Source: Faucicola osloensis_D (lineage in GTDB: Bacteria; Pseudomonadota; Gammaproteobacteria; Pseudomonadales; Moraxellaceae). Taken from it: DNA of 64,000 bases. Numbering within the stretch: the stretch's first letter is position 1; every line of letters begins with the position of its first letter. A program made the position numbers and the translations under genes. Below are positions 44,795 through 54,097 of this stretch, piece after piece. A model generated the notes under the pieces. That model was not told the DNA's origin and did no database searches. It saw nothing but the letters and a program-made list of their open reading frames with translations. Where the stretch lies: the NCBI GenBank assembly GCA_020041925.1, contig CP083409.1; one strand, written 5' to 3'.

Positions 44795-45628
44795 TCAGCC
44801 TTTTACGGCACTGCCCCAAACTGGCACCACGGTTTGCATCAATGGTTTTAACAGTTTGATATTTGCCGCAAAGATAGAGCCTGTTTGCATCGCATTGTGT
44901 GCGCCTGTATGGTCAACCACAGTACCGCGTGCTTCAGTGACAATTAATTCACCGGCACAGATATCCCAAGGTTTGATAGACATTTCAAAATAACCATCAA
45001 ACCGTCCCGCTGCGACATATGCCAAATCTAACGCGGCTGAACCCACACGGCGCACTTGACCGCCTTGTTCGCAGATTTTTTGTAAGCTTTCAAAATGCTC
45101 TTTGGCATACGATACTTTACCTTCCGCGCGGTTACGCTCAAGCGGATGACCTGTGGTAAAAAAGCCGCCATCAATGGTTTTATGCTCACTGACGCTGATA
45201 CGGCGCTGGTTGAGGCGCGCGCCTTTACCACGACTGGCTGAGAACATCTCATCACGCACAGGGTCATAGATGATGCCATGTTCGGTGACGCCATTTTTTT
45301 GCACACCGATTGAGACACAAAAATGCGGTAAGCCATGAATAAAGTTGTGGGTACCATCTAATGGATCAATGACCCAGCACCAGTCTTTATCATTGCCCTT
45401 GCCTTCTTGTAGCCCAAATTCTTCGCCCAAAAATGAGTGGGTTGGGTAGCTTTCTTTGAGCATCGCGATCAATAATTCTTCGCTGTAACGGTCGATTTGG
45501 GTCACCAAACCATCTAAGCCTTTGCTTTCAATCGTGAACTCTAGCTTGTGGCGATTGTTGTGTGCATTTAAAATCTCTTGACCTACTTTTTGGGCAGCGC
45601 GGGCTGCCATGACGACCATCGGTTCCAT
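44795..45628 (-). CDS. suhB: Inositol-1-monophosphatase family protein SuhB
   Basis: Mg-dependent phosphatase; in E. coli SuhB also joins the rRNA antitermination complex. The metal-binding motifs GEEFG and DPLDGTHNFIHGLP are clear, and the C-terminal one reads KPWDICAGELIVTEARG. At 277 aa it is slightly longer than E. coli SuhB. It follows dxs by 35 bp and is probably co-transcribed. It could instead act mainly on another sugar phosphate. Confidence 0.92.
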   Translation of the reverse strand: MEPMVVMAARAAQKVGQEILNAHNNRHKLEFTIESKGLDGLVTQIDRYSEELLIAMLKESYPTHSFLGEEFGLQEGKGNDKDWCWVIDPLDGTHNFIHGLPHFCVSIGVQKNGVTEHGIIYDPVRDEMFSASRGKGARLNQRRISVSEHKTIDGGFFTTGHPLERNRAEGKVSYAKEHFESLQKICEQGGQVRRVGSAALDLAYVAAGRFDGYFEMSIKPWDICAGELIVTEARGTVVDHTGAHNAMQTGSIFAANIKLLKPLMQTVVPVWGSAVKG

Positions 45629-45663
45629 AATTGACCTTTTGTTGAAGGATAAAAATCTAAAAT

Positions 45664-47829
45664 TTATAACAAAATCGTTTGCATCTGTTTGACCACACCC
45701 GCGACATCTAGCTCACAATCGGCTAATTGCTGCTCAGGGCTGCCATGCGCGATATATTTATCGGGGATACCGATATTAAGTAGCGTTGGCAAGGCTTGGC
45801 TTGTTTTTGCTGCTTGGGCAACGAGGTATTCATTGACCGCACTACCTGCACCGCCCATGACTTGGTGTTCTTCAAGGGTAACAATGGAGCAGTTTTGCGC
45901 CAATAGAGTATCCAGTAATTCGCTGTCTAACGGTTTAACAAACCGCATATTATAAACAAAAAACGTCGTCGTTGGGTAAGTTTCGGCTAAGTTTTGACAC
46001 GCCGTGACCGCCGTCTTTACCATGGTACCAAAAGCAAGCACCGCAACTTTTTTCGCCACGTTGCCAGTACCTGCAGCAGCATTGGCATCAATAGTCTGCT
46101 CAAGCGCTGCCTTACCGATTGGATACATCGCTTGGTTTTTATTAATCTCTGCCCCAATACCATTACCGCGTGGATAACGCACCGCAGAGGGTCCAATATG
46201 CTCATAACAGGTATTAAGTAAGTTATAGCACTCATTCTCATCTTTGGGACAAGCAATCACCATATTAGGCACAGTTCGCATAAAGGCGATATCAAACACC
46301 CCCGCATGGGTCGCGCCGTCTTCACCGACCAAGCCCGCACGGTCAATGGCGAACATCACGTTGAGATTTTGCAAAGCCACATCGTGAATCAGTTGGTCAT
46401 AGCCACGTTGTAAAAATGTGGAGTAAATCGCGACAATCGGTTTGACGCCTTGGGTCGCCATGCCCCCCGCTAGGGTCACTGCATGTTGCTCGGCAATCGC
46501 CACATCAAAAAATTGGCTGGCAAAGCGCTTGGCAAATTCGGTCATGCCTGAGCCTTCAGCCATCGCAGGGGTAATCGCCATCAGTTGTTTGTCAGTGGCG
46601 GCTTTATCGCAGATAAACTCACCAAACACTTGCGAGTATTTTTTGGCGGGAGTAAGCACTGGCTTTTGGCTGTCAACTGGCACAGATTTTTCTTGCGCTG
46701 GGTTGATTTTTTTAAGTTTGGTAATGGCATGATAAGTAATCGGGTCGCATTCTGCCGGTAAAAAGCCTTTACCTTTGACCGTATGCACATGGACAAGTAC
46801 TGCCCCTTTTAACTGCTTGACCCGTTCAAACACTTGAGTCAATTTGGCAACATCATGCCCGTCAAATGGTCCAAAATACTGAAAGCCGATGGCTTTAAAT
46901 AAGTTTTCGGGGAACACTTCATCAATGAGTTTATTGGCGATTTTCTCAGGTAATGTCTCTAACTGAGAGGGTTTGGGAATACCTTTTTCTGCCAATTTTT
47001 CGACAATTTTATTGGGCAGGCGCGAGGTCCAATCATCTAAAGCTTCATTTGCCATGTGCAAATAATGACGAATACGGCGGTCTTCACTGGAGATGACGCG
47101 CTTGGTAAAAATAGCATCACCATTTTTATCGATATCGACTGCCAAACCACGCTGCCAAAGGGTGGCTAAATGTTTAGAAAATCCGCCCGTTGCCTGCGAA
47201 ATTGACATGTCATTATCGTTGAGCACCACAATCAAATCGGCATTTTGCTGCACCGCGTCATTCATCGCTTCAAACGCCATGCCACCTGTCATAGCACCAT
47301 CACCGACGATGCTAACCACTTTGTCACGTTTGCCTAAATAGCGCATAGCAAGCGACATGCCTAGCCCTGCAGAAATCGCCGTCGATGAATGCCCAACGCC
47401 AAAGGTATCATACTCAGACTCATGACGCTCGGGGAAGGCGGTCAGCCCATGTTGGCTACGAATGGTGGTAAGCTTGTCACGGCGACCCGTTAAAATTTTG
47501 TGGGGATAGGCTTGGTGCCCTACGTCCCAGACAATTTGGTCTTTGGGTGAATTAAAGACATAATGCAGTGCAATGGTAAGCTCAACGACGCCAAGGTTAG
47601 AACCAAAATGCCCGCCACTGACGCCCGTTGTATACAGCAAAAACTCGCGCAGTTCATCGGTTAATTGCTGCAATTGCGCGGTACTGAATTTTTTTAGGTC
47701 ATCAGGACTGTCCACCCCATCGAGCAGCGGCGTATGCGGCTTTAGCATAGGGATGGTATCAAAGGTTTTTAATGGGTATTTTTGGTTAGCTATTTTAGTT
47801 TTTGACATATCTTGGCTGACACTTTTCAT
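45664..47829 (-). CDS. dxs: 1-deoxy-D-xylulose-5-phosphate synthase
   Basis: Thiamine-diphosphate enzyme making DXP from pyruvate and GAP for isoprenoids, thiamine and pyridoxal. TPP-binding motif VGDGAMTGGMAFEAMNDAV, the transketolase Pyr domain with the catalytic Glu in DVAIAEQHAVTLAGGMA, and C-terminal transketolase domain are all present. At 721 aa it is about 100 longer than E. coli Dxs; roughly half of the excess is an insert between GGFSKHLATLWQ and NLFKAIGFQYFGPFDGHD. The first Met lacks a good ribosome-binding site; the Met at residue 8 is an alternative. DXP would feed ThiG at 12.4 kb. Confidence 0.96.
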   Translation of the reverse strand: MKSVSQDMSKTKIANQKYPLKTFDTIPMLKPHTPLLDGVDSPDDLKKFSTAQLQQLTDELREFLLYTTGVSGGHFGSNLGVVELTIALHYVFNSPKDQIVWDVGHQAYPHKILTGRRDKLTTIRSQHGLTAFPERHESEYDTFGVGHSSTAISAGLGMSLAMRYLGKRDKVVSIVGDGAMTGGMAFEAMNDAVQQNADLIVVLNDNDMSISQATGGFSKHLATLWQRGLAVDIDKNGDAIFTKRVISSEDRRIRHYLHMANEALDDWTSRLPNKIVEKLAEKGIPKPSQLETLPEKIANKLIDEVFPENLFKAIGFQYFGPFDGHDVAKLTQVFERVKQLKGAVLVHVHTVKGKGFLPAECDPITYHAITKLKKINPAQEKSVPVDSQKPVLTPAKKYSQVFGEFICDKAATDKQLMAITPAMAEGSGMTEFAKRFASQFFDVAIAEQHAVTLAGGMATQGVKPIVAIYSTFLQRGYDQLIHDVALQNLNVMFAIDRAGLVGEDGATHAGVFDIAFMRTVPNMVIACPKDENECYNLLNTCYEHIGPSAVRYPRGNGIGAEINKNQAMYPIGKAALEQTIDANAAAGTGNVAKKVAVLAFGTMVKTAVTACQNLAETYPTTTFFVYNMRFVKPLDSELLDTLLAQNCSIVTLEEHQVMGGAGSAVNEYLVAQAAKTSQALPTLLNIGIPDKYIAHGSPEQQLADCELDVAGVVKQMQTILL

Positions 47830-48329
47830 TGCTTACAGGGACTCGATGAGCCCTGTTGACACAGGTGAAAAAAATAAATAGTTAAAACGCACAATGACTA
47901 TTAACACCTTATTGTTGGCACAAAATTGGCACAAAATACGGGCACAAAATTGACAGACTGCCAAAGCGTTGGGCGCTTGAAAATCTAGGTGGCTAAGCTA
48001 GTATTACCAGCTTTGAATTGCCAATGTGGCGCATGAATGTGGCATAATAGCATTTTTTTGTTGATTAAACATCAAACCTCGCTATTTTAGATTGTATCTT
48101 ATAGCTTCTATAAAGTTTAGCTTAGCGCCTTGAATTTTTGATAAATTTTGACAAAAAAGTTGCGTCAGATAGCATGCCAACCTAGCTTGCGGCTTATTGA
48201 TAAGATGCGTAATGACGCTATCCTTCTTGATATTTTAATCAATGCCTTCATGTAAAGGGCACTTTTATTTTTGGGTTTACCGACTTGGTTCAGTTGTTTG
48301 GGTCAGTTGGTCATTTTTTGGAGTAGTGG
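47830..48329. promoter_or_regulatory. Divergent intergenic region, dxs and ribA
   Basis: 500 gene-free bases. I looked for an FMN riboswitch ahead of ribA and did not recognise its conserved stems. It contains three copies of GGCACAAAAT at 47917, 47928 and 47941. No clear promoter pair. Confidence 0.4.
47917..47950. repeat. Three direct copies of GGCACAAAAT
   Basis: Exact 10-mers at 47917-47926, 47928-47937 and 47941-47950, spaced by 11 and 13 bp, about one helical turn apart, in the dxs-ribA gap. Confidence 0.85.
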
Positions 48330-48971
48330 GTGTCGTATCAATTTATCACGCAAGCAACCTTACCAACAGCGCATGGGCTATTTGATATTCATGTGTTTGA
48401 AGATACCGACGACACGGCACGCGATGCGCTTGGCAATCGCAAACAAGAACACGTCATGCTGACGGTTGGTTTGCCCACGGCTGATAAATCCAAAATCCCA
48501 TTGGTACGCATTCATAGCGAATGTTTAACAGGGGATGCCTTTAGTTCGCTTAAATGCGACTGCGGCCCTCAGCTCAACGCCACCATGCAGATGATTCAAG
48601 CTTATGCTAAAGATGGCGGCTGCGGGGCGATTTTATATTTGCGCCAAGAAGGACGCGGGATTGGACTTACCAACAAAATCCGTGCCTATGCGTTGCAAGA
48701 CCAAGGACATGATACGCTTGATGCCAATTTGCTGCTCGGTTTGCCTGCCGATGCTCGCACCTATGAGATGTGCAAGCCGATGCTTGAGCACGTCGGCGTG
48801 GATAAGGTAAAGCTGATAACCAACAACCCCAACAAAATTGACTATCTCAATGATATTGGTATTGAAGTGGTAGCGCGCGTGCCGCTGTTGGTGGGTATCA
48901 ACCCCCACAATGAAGCCTACCTCAACACCAAAAAAGAGCGCATGGGGCATATGATTGAGAATGGATTGTAA
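48330..48971 (+). CDS. ribA: GTP cyclohydrolase II
   Basis: First step of riboflavin synthesis: GTP to the diaminopyrimidine phosphate. The zinc ligands are in CLTGDAFSSLKCDCGPQL, and LRQEGRGIGLTNKIRAYALQD is the family signature. The start is GTG with GGAG nine bases upstream; the 213-aa length matches E. coli RibA. A separate downstream DHBP synthase domain is absent. Divergent from dxs. Confidence 0.95.
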   Translation: MSYQFITQATLPTAHGLFDIHVFEDTDDTARDALGNRKQEHVMLTVGLPTADKSKIPLVRIHSECLTGDAFSSLKCDCGPQLNATMQMIQAYAKDGGCGAILYLRQEGRGIGLTNKIRAYALQDQGHDTLDANLLLGLPADARTYEMCKPMLEHVGVDKVKLITNNPNKIDYLNDIGIEVVARVPLLVGINPHNEAYLNTKKERMGHMIENGL

Positions 48972-49012
48972 AATTCACTCTCATGACATGACACAAAACC
49001 CATTGTTTATTT

Positions 49013-49825
49013 TTACCATAAATTAATGCCAAGCGCGCCCACCATCATTTTTGCACCCACAATCAGCAGCAAACCACCAAACATGCGCTTTAAGGTGTTG
49101 GCAGGCAATTGGTGCGCCAATTTTGCCCCCACTTTGGCAAATAGATAACTCATCACTGAAATACACAAAAACGCAGTGATATGCACAAAGCCAATCGCCT
49201 CAGCGGGCAAGCCCTGTACATCTTTACCAAAAAACATAAACCCGAGCGCCCCTGCAATGGCAATCGGCAAGCCACAGGCTGCTGACGTACCCACCGCTTG
49301 TTGCATGGTCAAACCGAAACGGCTCAAAAAGGGCACAGTAAAACTGCCACCGCCAATACCGAAAATCGCTGATGCTGCACCAATGAACCCACCGACCCCT
49401 GTTTGCACAGGTACAGATGGCAAGTGAGTGGTCGCGACAACTTCAGATTTTTTAGCCAGAAGCATTTTTAGCCCCATAAACAGCGCCATGCCAGCAATCA
49501 AAAACGCCAAGACCTTACCATGCAATAAATCTGCGATATAAGCACCAACAAAACTACCCACCACCAAGCCAATTGACATATTGCGCCATACATCCCAGCG
49601 CACGCCACCGCGCTTATTGTGCGATTGCATGGAGCTTATCGATGTCACCACAATCGTGGCAAGCGATGTCCCTACCGCCAAATGGGTAATGACATCGCTT
49701 GGATAGCCATACGCTTTAAAAATCGCCATCAGCACCGGTACAATAATCAATCCCCCACCGACACCAAACAGACCCGCACAAGTGCCAGCAAATGCCCCCG
49801 CCAGCAAAAACCACAGATACATCAT
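49013..49825 (-). CDS. TSUP family (TauE/SafE) membrane permease
   Basis: About 270 aa, eight hydrophobic helices in two repeats, each with the family's Gly-rich hairpin: GLFGVGGGLIIVP near the N-terminus and AIFGIGGGSFTVPFL in the middle. TSUP members export sulfite, sulfoacetate or other anions; substrate is unassigned. An AAAGGA sits immediately before the first ATG (49834), too close, so I prefer the ATG at 49825. It stands alone between convergent ribA and divergent birA. Confidence 0.85.
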   Translation of the reverse strand: MMYLWFLLAGAFAGTCAGLFGVGGGLIIVPVLMAIFKAYGYPSDVITHLAVGTSLATIVVTSISSMQSHNKRGGVRWDVWRNMSIGLVVGSFVGAYIADLLHGKVLAFLIAGMALFMGLKMLLAKKSEVVATTHLPSVPVQTGVGGFIGAASAIFGIGGGSFTVPFLSRFGLTMQQAVGTSAACGLPIAIAGALGFMFFGKDVQGLPAEAIGFVHITAFLCISVMSYLFAKVGAKLAHQLPANTLKRMFGGLLLIVGAKMMVGALGINLW

Positions 49826-49934
49826 TTTTTGCATTTCCTTTGATTAAAAATAGCGTTAGTATAGCAAACTTATCTTTTTGACGTTTGTAACATTGTGCCT
49901 AAGCTTATGAACCCGACCCTATGTACCCATCCTC

Positions 49935-50864
49935 ATGAGAATTGATTCGCTTTGCCATACCCATTTATCGTCAACCCACTCAACCAACAGCCAGCTGATT
50001 GAGTGGATGGTGCTAAGCTATCAAGCGCAGTCGCCCACCGACCATAACCGACCGCATTTTAGCCGCCCCCATTTACTCACTGCCGACACCCAATCTAGCG
50101 GACGTGGTCAACATGGCAGAACATGGCAATCACCGCTAGGCAATGTTTATTTATCGCTGTATGTGCCGACACAAGCCTATGCATTGCCGCAAAATCTTTG
50201 CTTATCTTATCGATTAGATGGTCGCTTGTCACTGTGCGTGGGTTATCAGCTCAGTCAAATCCCTATCATAGAACACATCAACCAAACAAGACTGGCAAAG
50301 CATTTGCCCACCATTGGTGTCAAATGGGTGAACGATGTGGGTTTTTATCAACCACAAGACGACCTACCTGACCAATTTCAAAAACTCTCAGGTATTTTGA
50401 TAGAGCCTGTCAATGTCGCAGGTCAGATGATAGGGGTCGTCATCGGTGTGGGGGTCAATATTGCCCATGCTCCTGTGCTGACCGAGCAAACCCAAGAAGG
50501 CTTAAACTACCAAGCGGTAAGCTTGCAAGACTTGACAACGCAGCGCTTACAGCCCCGTGAGTTTTATCAGCCCATTACCGATGCCATAGCTAATGCGATT
50601 GGGCAATTTAATCAGCTGCAAGCGGCTGAAGCAAGCCAGCAATTTATCCATGATTTTGCCCAAAGAGACGTATTAAAAAACAAGCATTTGCAAATTCATA
50701 ACGCCTTATCTGAGCAATCAATCACAGGCATTGCAGCAGGTATCGATGCACAAGGCTGTCTAACCATTGAGCAAGCAGATGGCAGCACACAAACGATTTG
50801 GACAGGCACCATTCAAGTTTTGGATTCAGCCGTTTCATCATTGCAGGCAAATAAACACAAATAA
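49935..50864 (+). CDS. birA: Biotin--protein ligase, monofunctional
   Basis: Biotinylates the acetyl-CoA carboxylase BCCP. The ligase signature is SSGRGQHGRTWQSP; KWVNDVGFY and the LSGILIEPVN region with VIGVGVNIAHA follow, then the C-terminal SH3-like part. There is no N-terminal winged helix, so it should not act as the biotin-operon repressor. coaX follows after 26 bp, a common proteobacterial pair. Confidence 0.9.
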   Translation: MRIDSLCHTHLSSTHSTNSQLIEWMVLSYQAQSPTDHNRPHFSRPHLLTADTQSSGRGQHGRTWQSPLGNVYLSLYVPTQAYALPQNLCLSYRLDGRLSLCVGYQLSQIPIIEHINQTRLAKHLPTIGVKWVNDVGFYQPQDDLPDQFQKLSGILIEPVNVAGQMIGVVIGVGVNIAHAPVLTEQTQEGLNYQAVSLQDLTTQRLQPREFYQPITDAIANAIGQFNQLQAAEASQQFIHDFAQRDVLKNKHLQIHNALSEQSITGIAAGIDAQGCLTIEQADGSTQTIWTGTIQVLDSAVSSLQANKHK

Positions 50865-50890
50865 AGCATCCCTCTCAAAGGCTATTATTT

Positions 50891-51637
50891 ATGACAAAAC
50901 TTTGGCTAGACTTGGGTAATACCCGCTTAAAATATTGGCTCACCGACGATAGCGGTCAAGTGCTCGATCATGCAGCTGAGCAGCATTTGCAAGCGCCTGC
51001 CGAATTGCTCAAAGGGTTGACCTTTCGGCTTGAACGACTCAATCCTGACTTTATCGGGGTATCATCCGTACTTGGACAAGCCGTCAATAATCACGTCGCA
51101 GAAAGTCTAGAGCGATTGCAAAAACCGTTTGAATTTGCTCAAGTCCATGCCAAGCACGCGCTGATGTCGAGCGACTATAACCCCGCCCAACTTGGCGTTG
51201 ACCGCTGGCTACAAATGCTCGGTATCATCGAGCCTAGCAAAAAACAATGCGTGATTGGCTGCGGCACTGCCGTTACCATTGATTTGGTCGATCAGGGTCA
51301 TCACTTGGGAGGCTATATTTTTCCCAGTATCTATTTGCAGCGCGAGTCGCTATTCTCAGGAACGCGCCAGATTACTATTATTGATGGCACTTTTGATAGT
51401 ATAGATTCAGGCACCAATACCCAAGACGCGGTGCATCATGGTATTATGTTATCCATTGTCGGGGCAATCAATGAAACAATTCATCGCTACCCACAATTTG
51501 AAATCACCATGACAGGCGGTGATGCCCATACTTTTGAGCCGCACCTATCAGCCAGCGTGGAAATTCGGCAAGACTTGGTATTGGCGGGACTACAGCGTTT
51601 TTTTGCCGCCAAAAATAACACTAAAAATCAAAACTAA
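50891..51637 (+). CDS. coaX: Type III pantothenate kinase
   Basis: First enzyme of CoA synthesis, phosphorylating pantothenate; ASKHA fold. LDLGNTRLKYWL carries the P-loop-like phosphate 1 motif, followed by LGVDRWLQMLG and IGCGTAVTIDLV. AAAGG lies upstream. CoaBC, acting next in the same pathway, is encoded at the right end of this window. Confidence 0.94.
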   Translation: MTKLWLDLGNTRLKYWLTDDSGQVLDHAAEQHLQAPAELLKGLTFRLERLNPDFIGVSSVLGQAVNNHVAESLERLQKPFEFAQVHAKHALMSSDYNPAQLGVDRWLQMLGIIEPSKKQCVIGCGTAVTIDLVDQGHHLGGYIFPSIYLQRESLFSGTRQITIIDGTFDSIDSGTNTQDAVHHGIMLSIVGAINETIHRYPQFEITMTGGDAHTFEPHLSASVEIRQDLVLAGLQRFFAAKNNTKNQN

Positions 51638-51682
51638 AAACCAGAAATAAAATTAACCGTTAAGAAAAAAAGGAAATCACCG

Positions 51683-52156
51683 ATGAAAAAAATCATTCAA
51701 ACCACAAGTATCGCCTTACTCACTACGAGCCTATTAACCGCCTGTATGACTGCGCCTACGTTGCCCGCCAAGCCAACACCTTCAACAGTCAACCAGCCCG
51801 CCAATGCCACTCGCACGGTCACGCTTGCACTGGGGCAAAACATCTTTGTTAAAGAACACCAGCTAAATCTGACTTTTGATAAAGTGCTCAATGATAGCCG
51901 CTGTGCCACAGATGTACAGTGTATTTGGGCAGGGAATGCCACGGTGGCGGTCACGGCTATGACCACTACCTCTCGCCCACAAACCCTTAACCTATCGATT
52001 GGGGATTTGCGCGGTGACTTGCGTCAAACGCAGCGTTTTGCCAACAGGGATATTACCTTGACTGCGCTATCATCCGCGCCTGTATCCAGTCAATCTGCTG
52101 CCTCGTCAACGGGCAATCTGCCTACTATCACCTTGACGATTAAGCAAATTCCTTAA
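51683..52156 (+). CDS. Putative lipoprotein with CxxxxxCIWAG motif
   Basis: A 157-aa exported lipoprotein (LLTAC lipobox at about Cys20) with a strong AAGGAAATCACCG leader. The mature domain is beta-rich and contains DSRCATDVQCIWAGNATV, a Cys pair and Trp motif seen in a widespread family of uncharacterised lipoproteins. Function unknown. It lies 45 bp after coaX and is followed by a strong terminator. Confidence 0.7.
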   Translation: MKKIIQTTSIALLTTSLLTACMTAPTLPAKPTPSTVNQPANATRTVTLALGQNIFVKEHQLNLTFDKVLNDSRCATDVQCIWAGNATVAVTAMTTTSRPQTLNLSIGDLRGDLRQTQRFANRDITLTALSSAPVSSQSAASSTGNLPTITLTIKQIP

Positions 52157-52177
52157 TTGTTATATCCCTAAAAAAGT

Positions 52178-52212
52178 AATAAAAAAGGGGTTAATTACCC
52201 CTTTTTTATTAC
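52178..52212. terminator. Bidirectional terminator
   Basis: TAATAAAAAAGGGG (52178-52190 region) pairs with CCCCTTTTTTATTA around TTAATTA; it serves the lipoprotein gene and the converging TerC/CBS gene. Confidence 0.9.
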
Positions 52213-52224
52213 CCAAGCATTGGT

Positions 52225-53793
52225 TTACACCGTTGCCACCATCGGGGCTTCACGTTCAACTTTTAATTTCAAAATGCGCGATGTTGAAGTTTCTAGAATG
52301 GTAAACTTATAGCCACCGATATCAATGGTTTGATTGACTTTTGGGGCGTCGGTCAGCTGCGAAATCAAATACCCGCCAATGGTGAACTGATCGGCATCGA
52401 GTAGAAAATCTGGATCGTCAAGCTCCAAACGTAGTTGGTGCAAACTTGCTGTGCCATCCACAATCCAGTAATCGTCATAGGGGATAATTTCTAAGGTTTC
52501 ATCTTCATCAGGGAACTCACCTGCAATCGCCTCTAGCACATCAAGCGGTGTCACTAGTCCTGCGACTTGACCGTATTCATCAATCACCATCGCCAAATTA
52601 CCTTTGGCTTTTTTGAGCATATTGAGCAGTTTTAGATTGTCAATGCTCTCTGACACAAACACAGGCTGCTGCTTGTTAAGTAATGGTTTAATGGCGGTTT
52701 CAATATCTGCGACATTGTTATAGAGCAAATCCAAAAAGTCTTTGGCGCGTACTACCCCAAGCACTTTATCAATGGTATCTCGGCACACAGGAAACAAGCT
52801 ATGCGGCGTATCAAGCAATTGCGCGCGCATTTCTTCGCGGCTACCGTTGATATTGACCCAAGAGATATCATTGCGCGGCGTCATGATGGTATGTACATCG
52901 CGCTCATTAAGCGCTAATACGCCACTAATCATATAACGCTCTTCTTGCGCAAATGGCATACTATCAAAATCAAAATGTTCTGAATTATTCTCTGGGGTAA
53001 CCGCTTCTTCGGTTTTACCACCCATTAAACGTAAAATCGCATCCGCGGTACGGTCACGAATCGGAATTTGATTTTCATATTTGGTTTTATTGCGTTTGGC
53101 TACTTGGTTAAACGCTTCAATTAAGATTGAGAACGCAATCGCCGCGTACAAGTAACCTTTTGGCATATGAAAGCCTAGTCCTTCGACAATTAAACTAAAG
53201 CCAATCATCAATAGGAAACTTAAGCATAAAATCACCACGGTCGGGTGACGACCGACAAACTCCGTGAGCGCTCTAGACGCAGCCACCATCAATACCATGG
53301 CAATGATCACTGCCGCCATCATGATTTCAAGGTGTTTTGCCATGCCTACAGCGGTAATCACCGCGTCAAACGAGAACACCGCATCTAAAATCACAATCTG
53401 TGCGACAACCGCCATAAACCCAGCTTGCACTTTACTTTGGTTGGTATGCTCAGGTTTTCCTTCCAGCCGCTCATGCAGCTCAGTGGTTGCTTTAAACAGC
53501 AAGAACACCCCGCCTACCAATAAAATAATGTCTCGAACCGATAAATCAAAACTTCCCAAGGTGAGCACGGGATCGGTTAAGGTAATGAGCCATGACATCA
53601 TGGACAAGAGCACCAATCGCATGAGTAGTGCTAAACCTAGACCCAAATTTCGAGCTTTAGCGCGCTGATGCGGCGGGAGTTTATTGGCTAGGATGGCAAT
53701 AAAGACAAGATTATCAATACCTAAAACAATCTCAAGAACGACAAGCGTCGCAAGGCTTAGCCACGCTGACGGGTCAGATAGTAGTTCTAACAT
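52225..53793 (-). CDS. TerC-CBS-CorC membrane protein
   Basis: A 522-aa protein of the YoaE/YegH type: an N-terminal TerC-like membrane domain (about residues 10-240; WLSLATLVVLEIVLGIDNLVF and DAVFSFDAVITAVGM supply the conserved Asp residues), a CBS pair (about 300-425; MTPRNDISWV, LAMVIDEYGQVAGLVTPLDVLE), and a C-terminal CorC/HlyC transporter-associated domain (about 440-515). The family is implicated in metal ion (Mn, Mg, or Co) homeostasis. Substrate not readable. Confidence 0.87.
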   Translation of the reverse strand: MLELLSDPSAWLSLATLVVLEIVLGIDNLVFIAILANKLPPHQRAKARNLGLGLALLMRLVLLSMMSWLITLTDPVLTLGSFDLSVRDIILLVGGVFLLFKATTELHERLEGKPEHTNQSKVQAGFMAVVAQIVILDAVFSFDAVITAVGMAKHLEIMMAAVIIAMVLMVAASRALTEFVGRHPTVVILCLSFLLMIGFSLIVEGLGFHMPKGYLYAAIAFSILIEAFNQVAKRNKTKYENQIPIRDRTADAILRLMGGKTEEAVTPENNSEHFDFDSMPFAQEERYMISGVLALNERDVHTIMTPRNDISWVNINGSREEMRAQLLDTPHSLFPVCRDTIDKVLGVVRAKDFLDLLYNNVADIETAIKPLLNKQQPVFVSESIDNLKLLNMLKKAKGNLAMVIDEYGQVAGLVTPLDVLEAIAGEFPDEDETLEIIPYDDYWIVDGTASLHQLRLELDDPDFLLDADQFTIGGYLISQLTDAPKVNQTIDIGGYKFTILETSTSRILKLKVEREAPMVATV

Positions 53794-54097
53794 AGTGGGT
53801 CAGTTATTCTCTTGTTATGAGGGGCAAAAAATCAACAAACAGCAAAAACGAAAAATCAGCCGTTACCTTAGCAAATCATAGCAGAAAATCAATGATAATT
53901 TGTGTCTGCTTTTGTAGATAGCACGCCAATTGTGCCAATACATCACTTGATATTTAACCTTACCTACATACTGCATCGACTGACATTGCCAAAAAATATA
54001 CTGATCAGTCATTTTATTTGATTCATAAATTCTTGATTTAGGTTAAATTAATCCATAGGACAGCGAAACTTCATTATGACTTTACAAGGATCAGTAT
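53794..54097. promoter_or_regulatory. Divergent promoter region, TerC/CBS gene and lipase
   Basis: 304 gene-free bases. The perfect 10-bp palindrome ACTGATCAGT (54000-54009) is 89 bp before the lipase ATG and could be a TetR- or GntR-type operator. No firm -10/-35. Confidence 0.4.

Noticed and set aside
47990..48329. FMN riboswitch before ribA
   Set aside because: None of the conserved G-rich loop segments of the FMN aptamer could be found.
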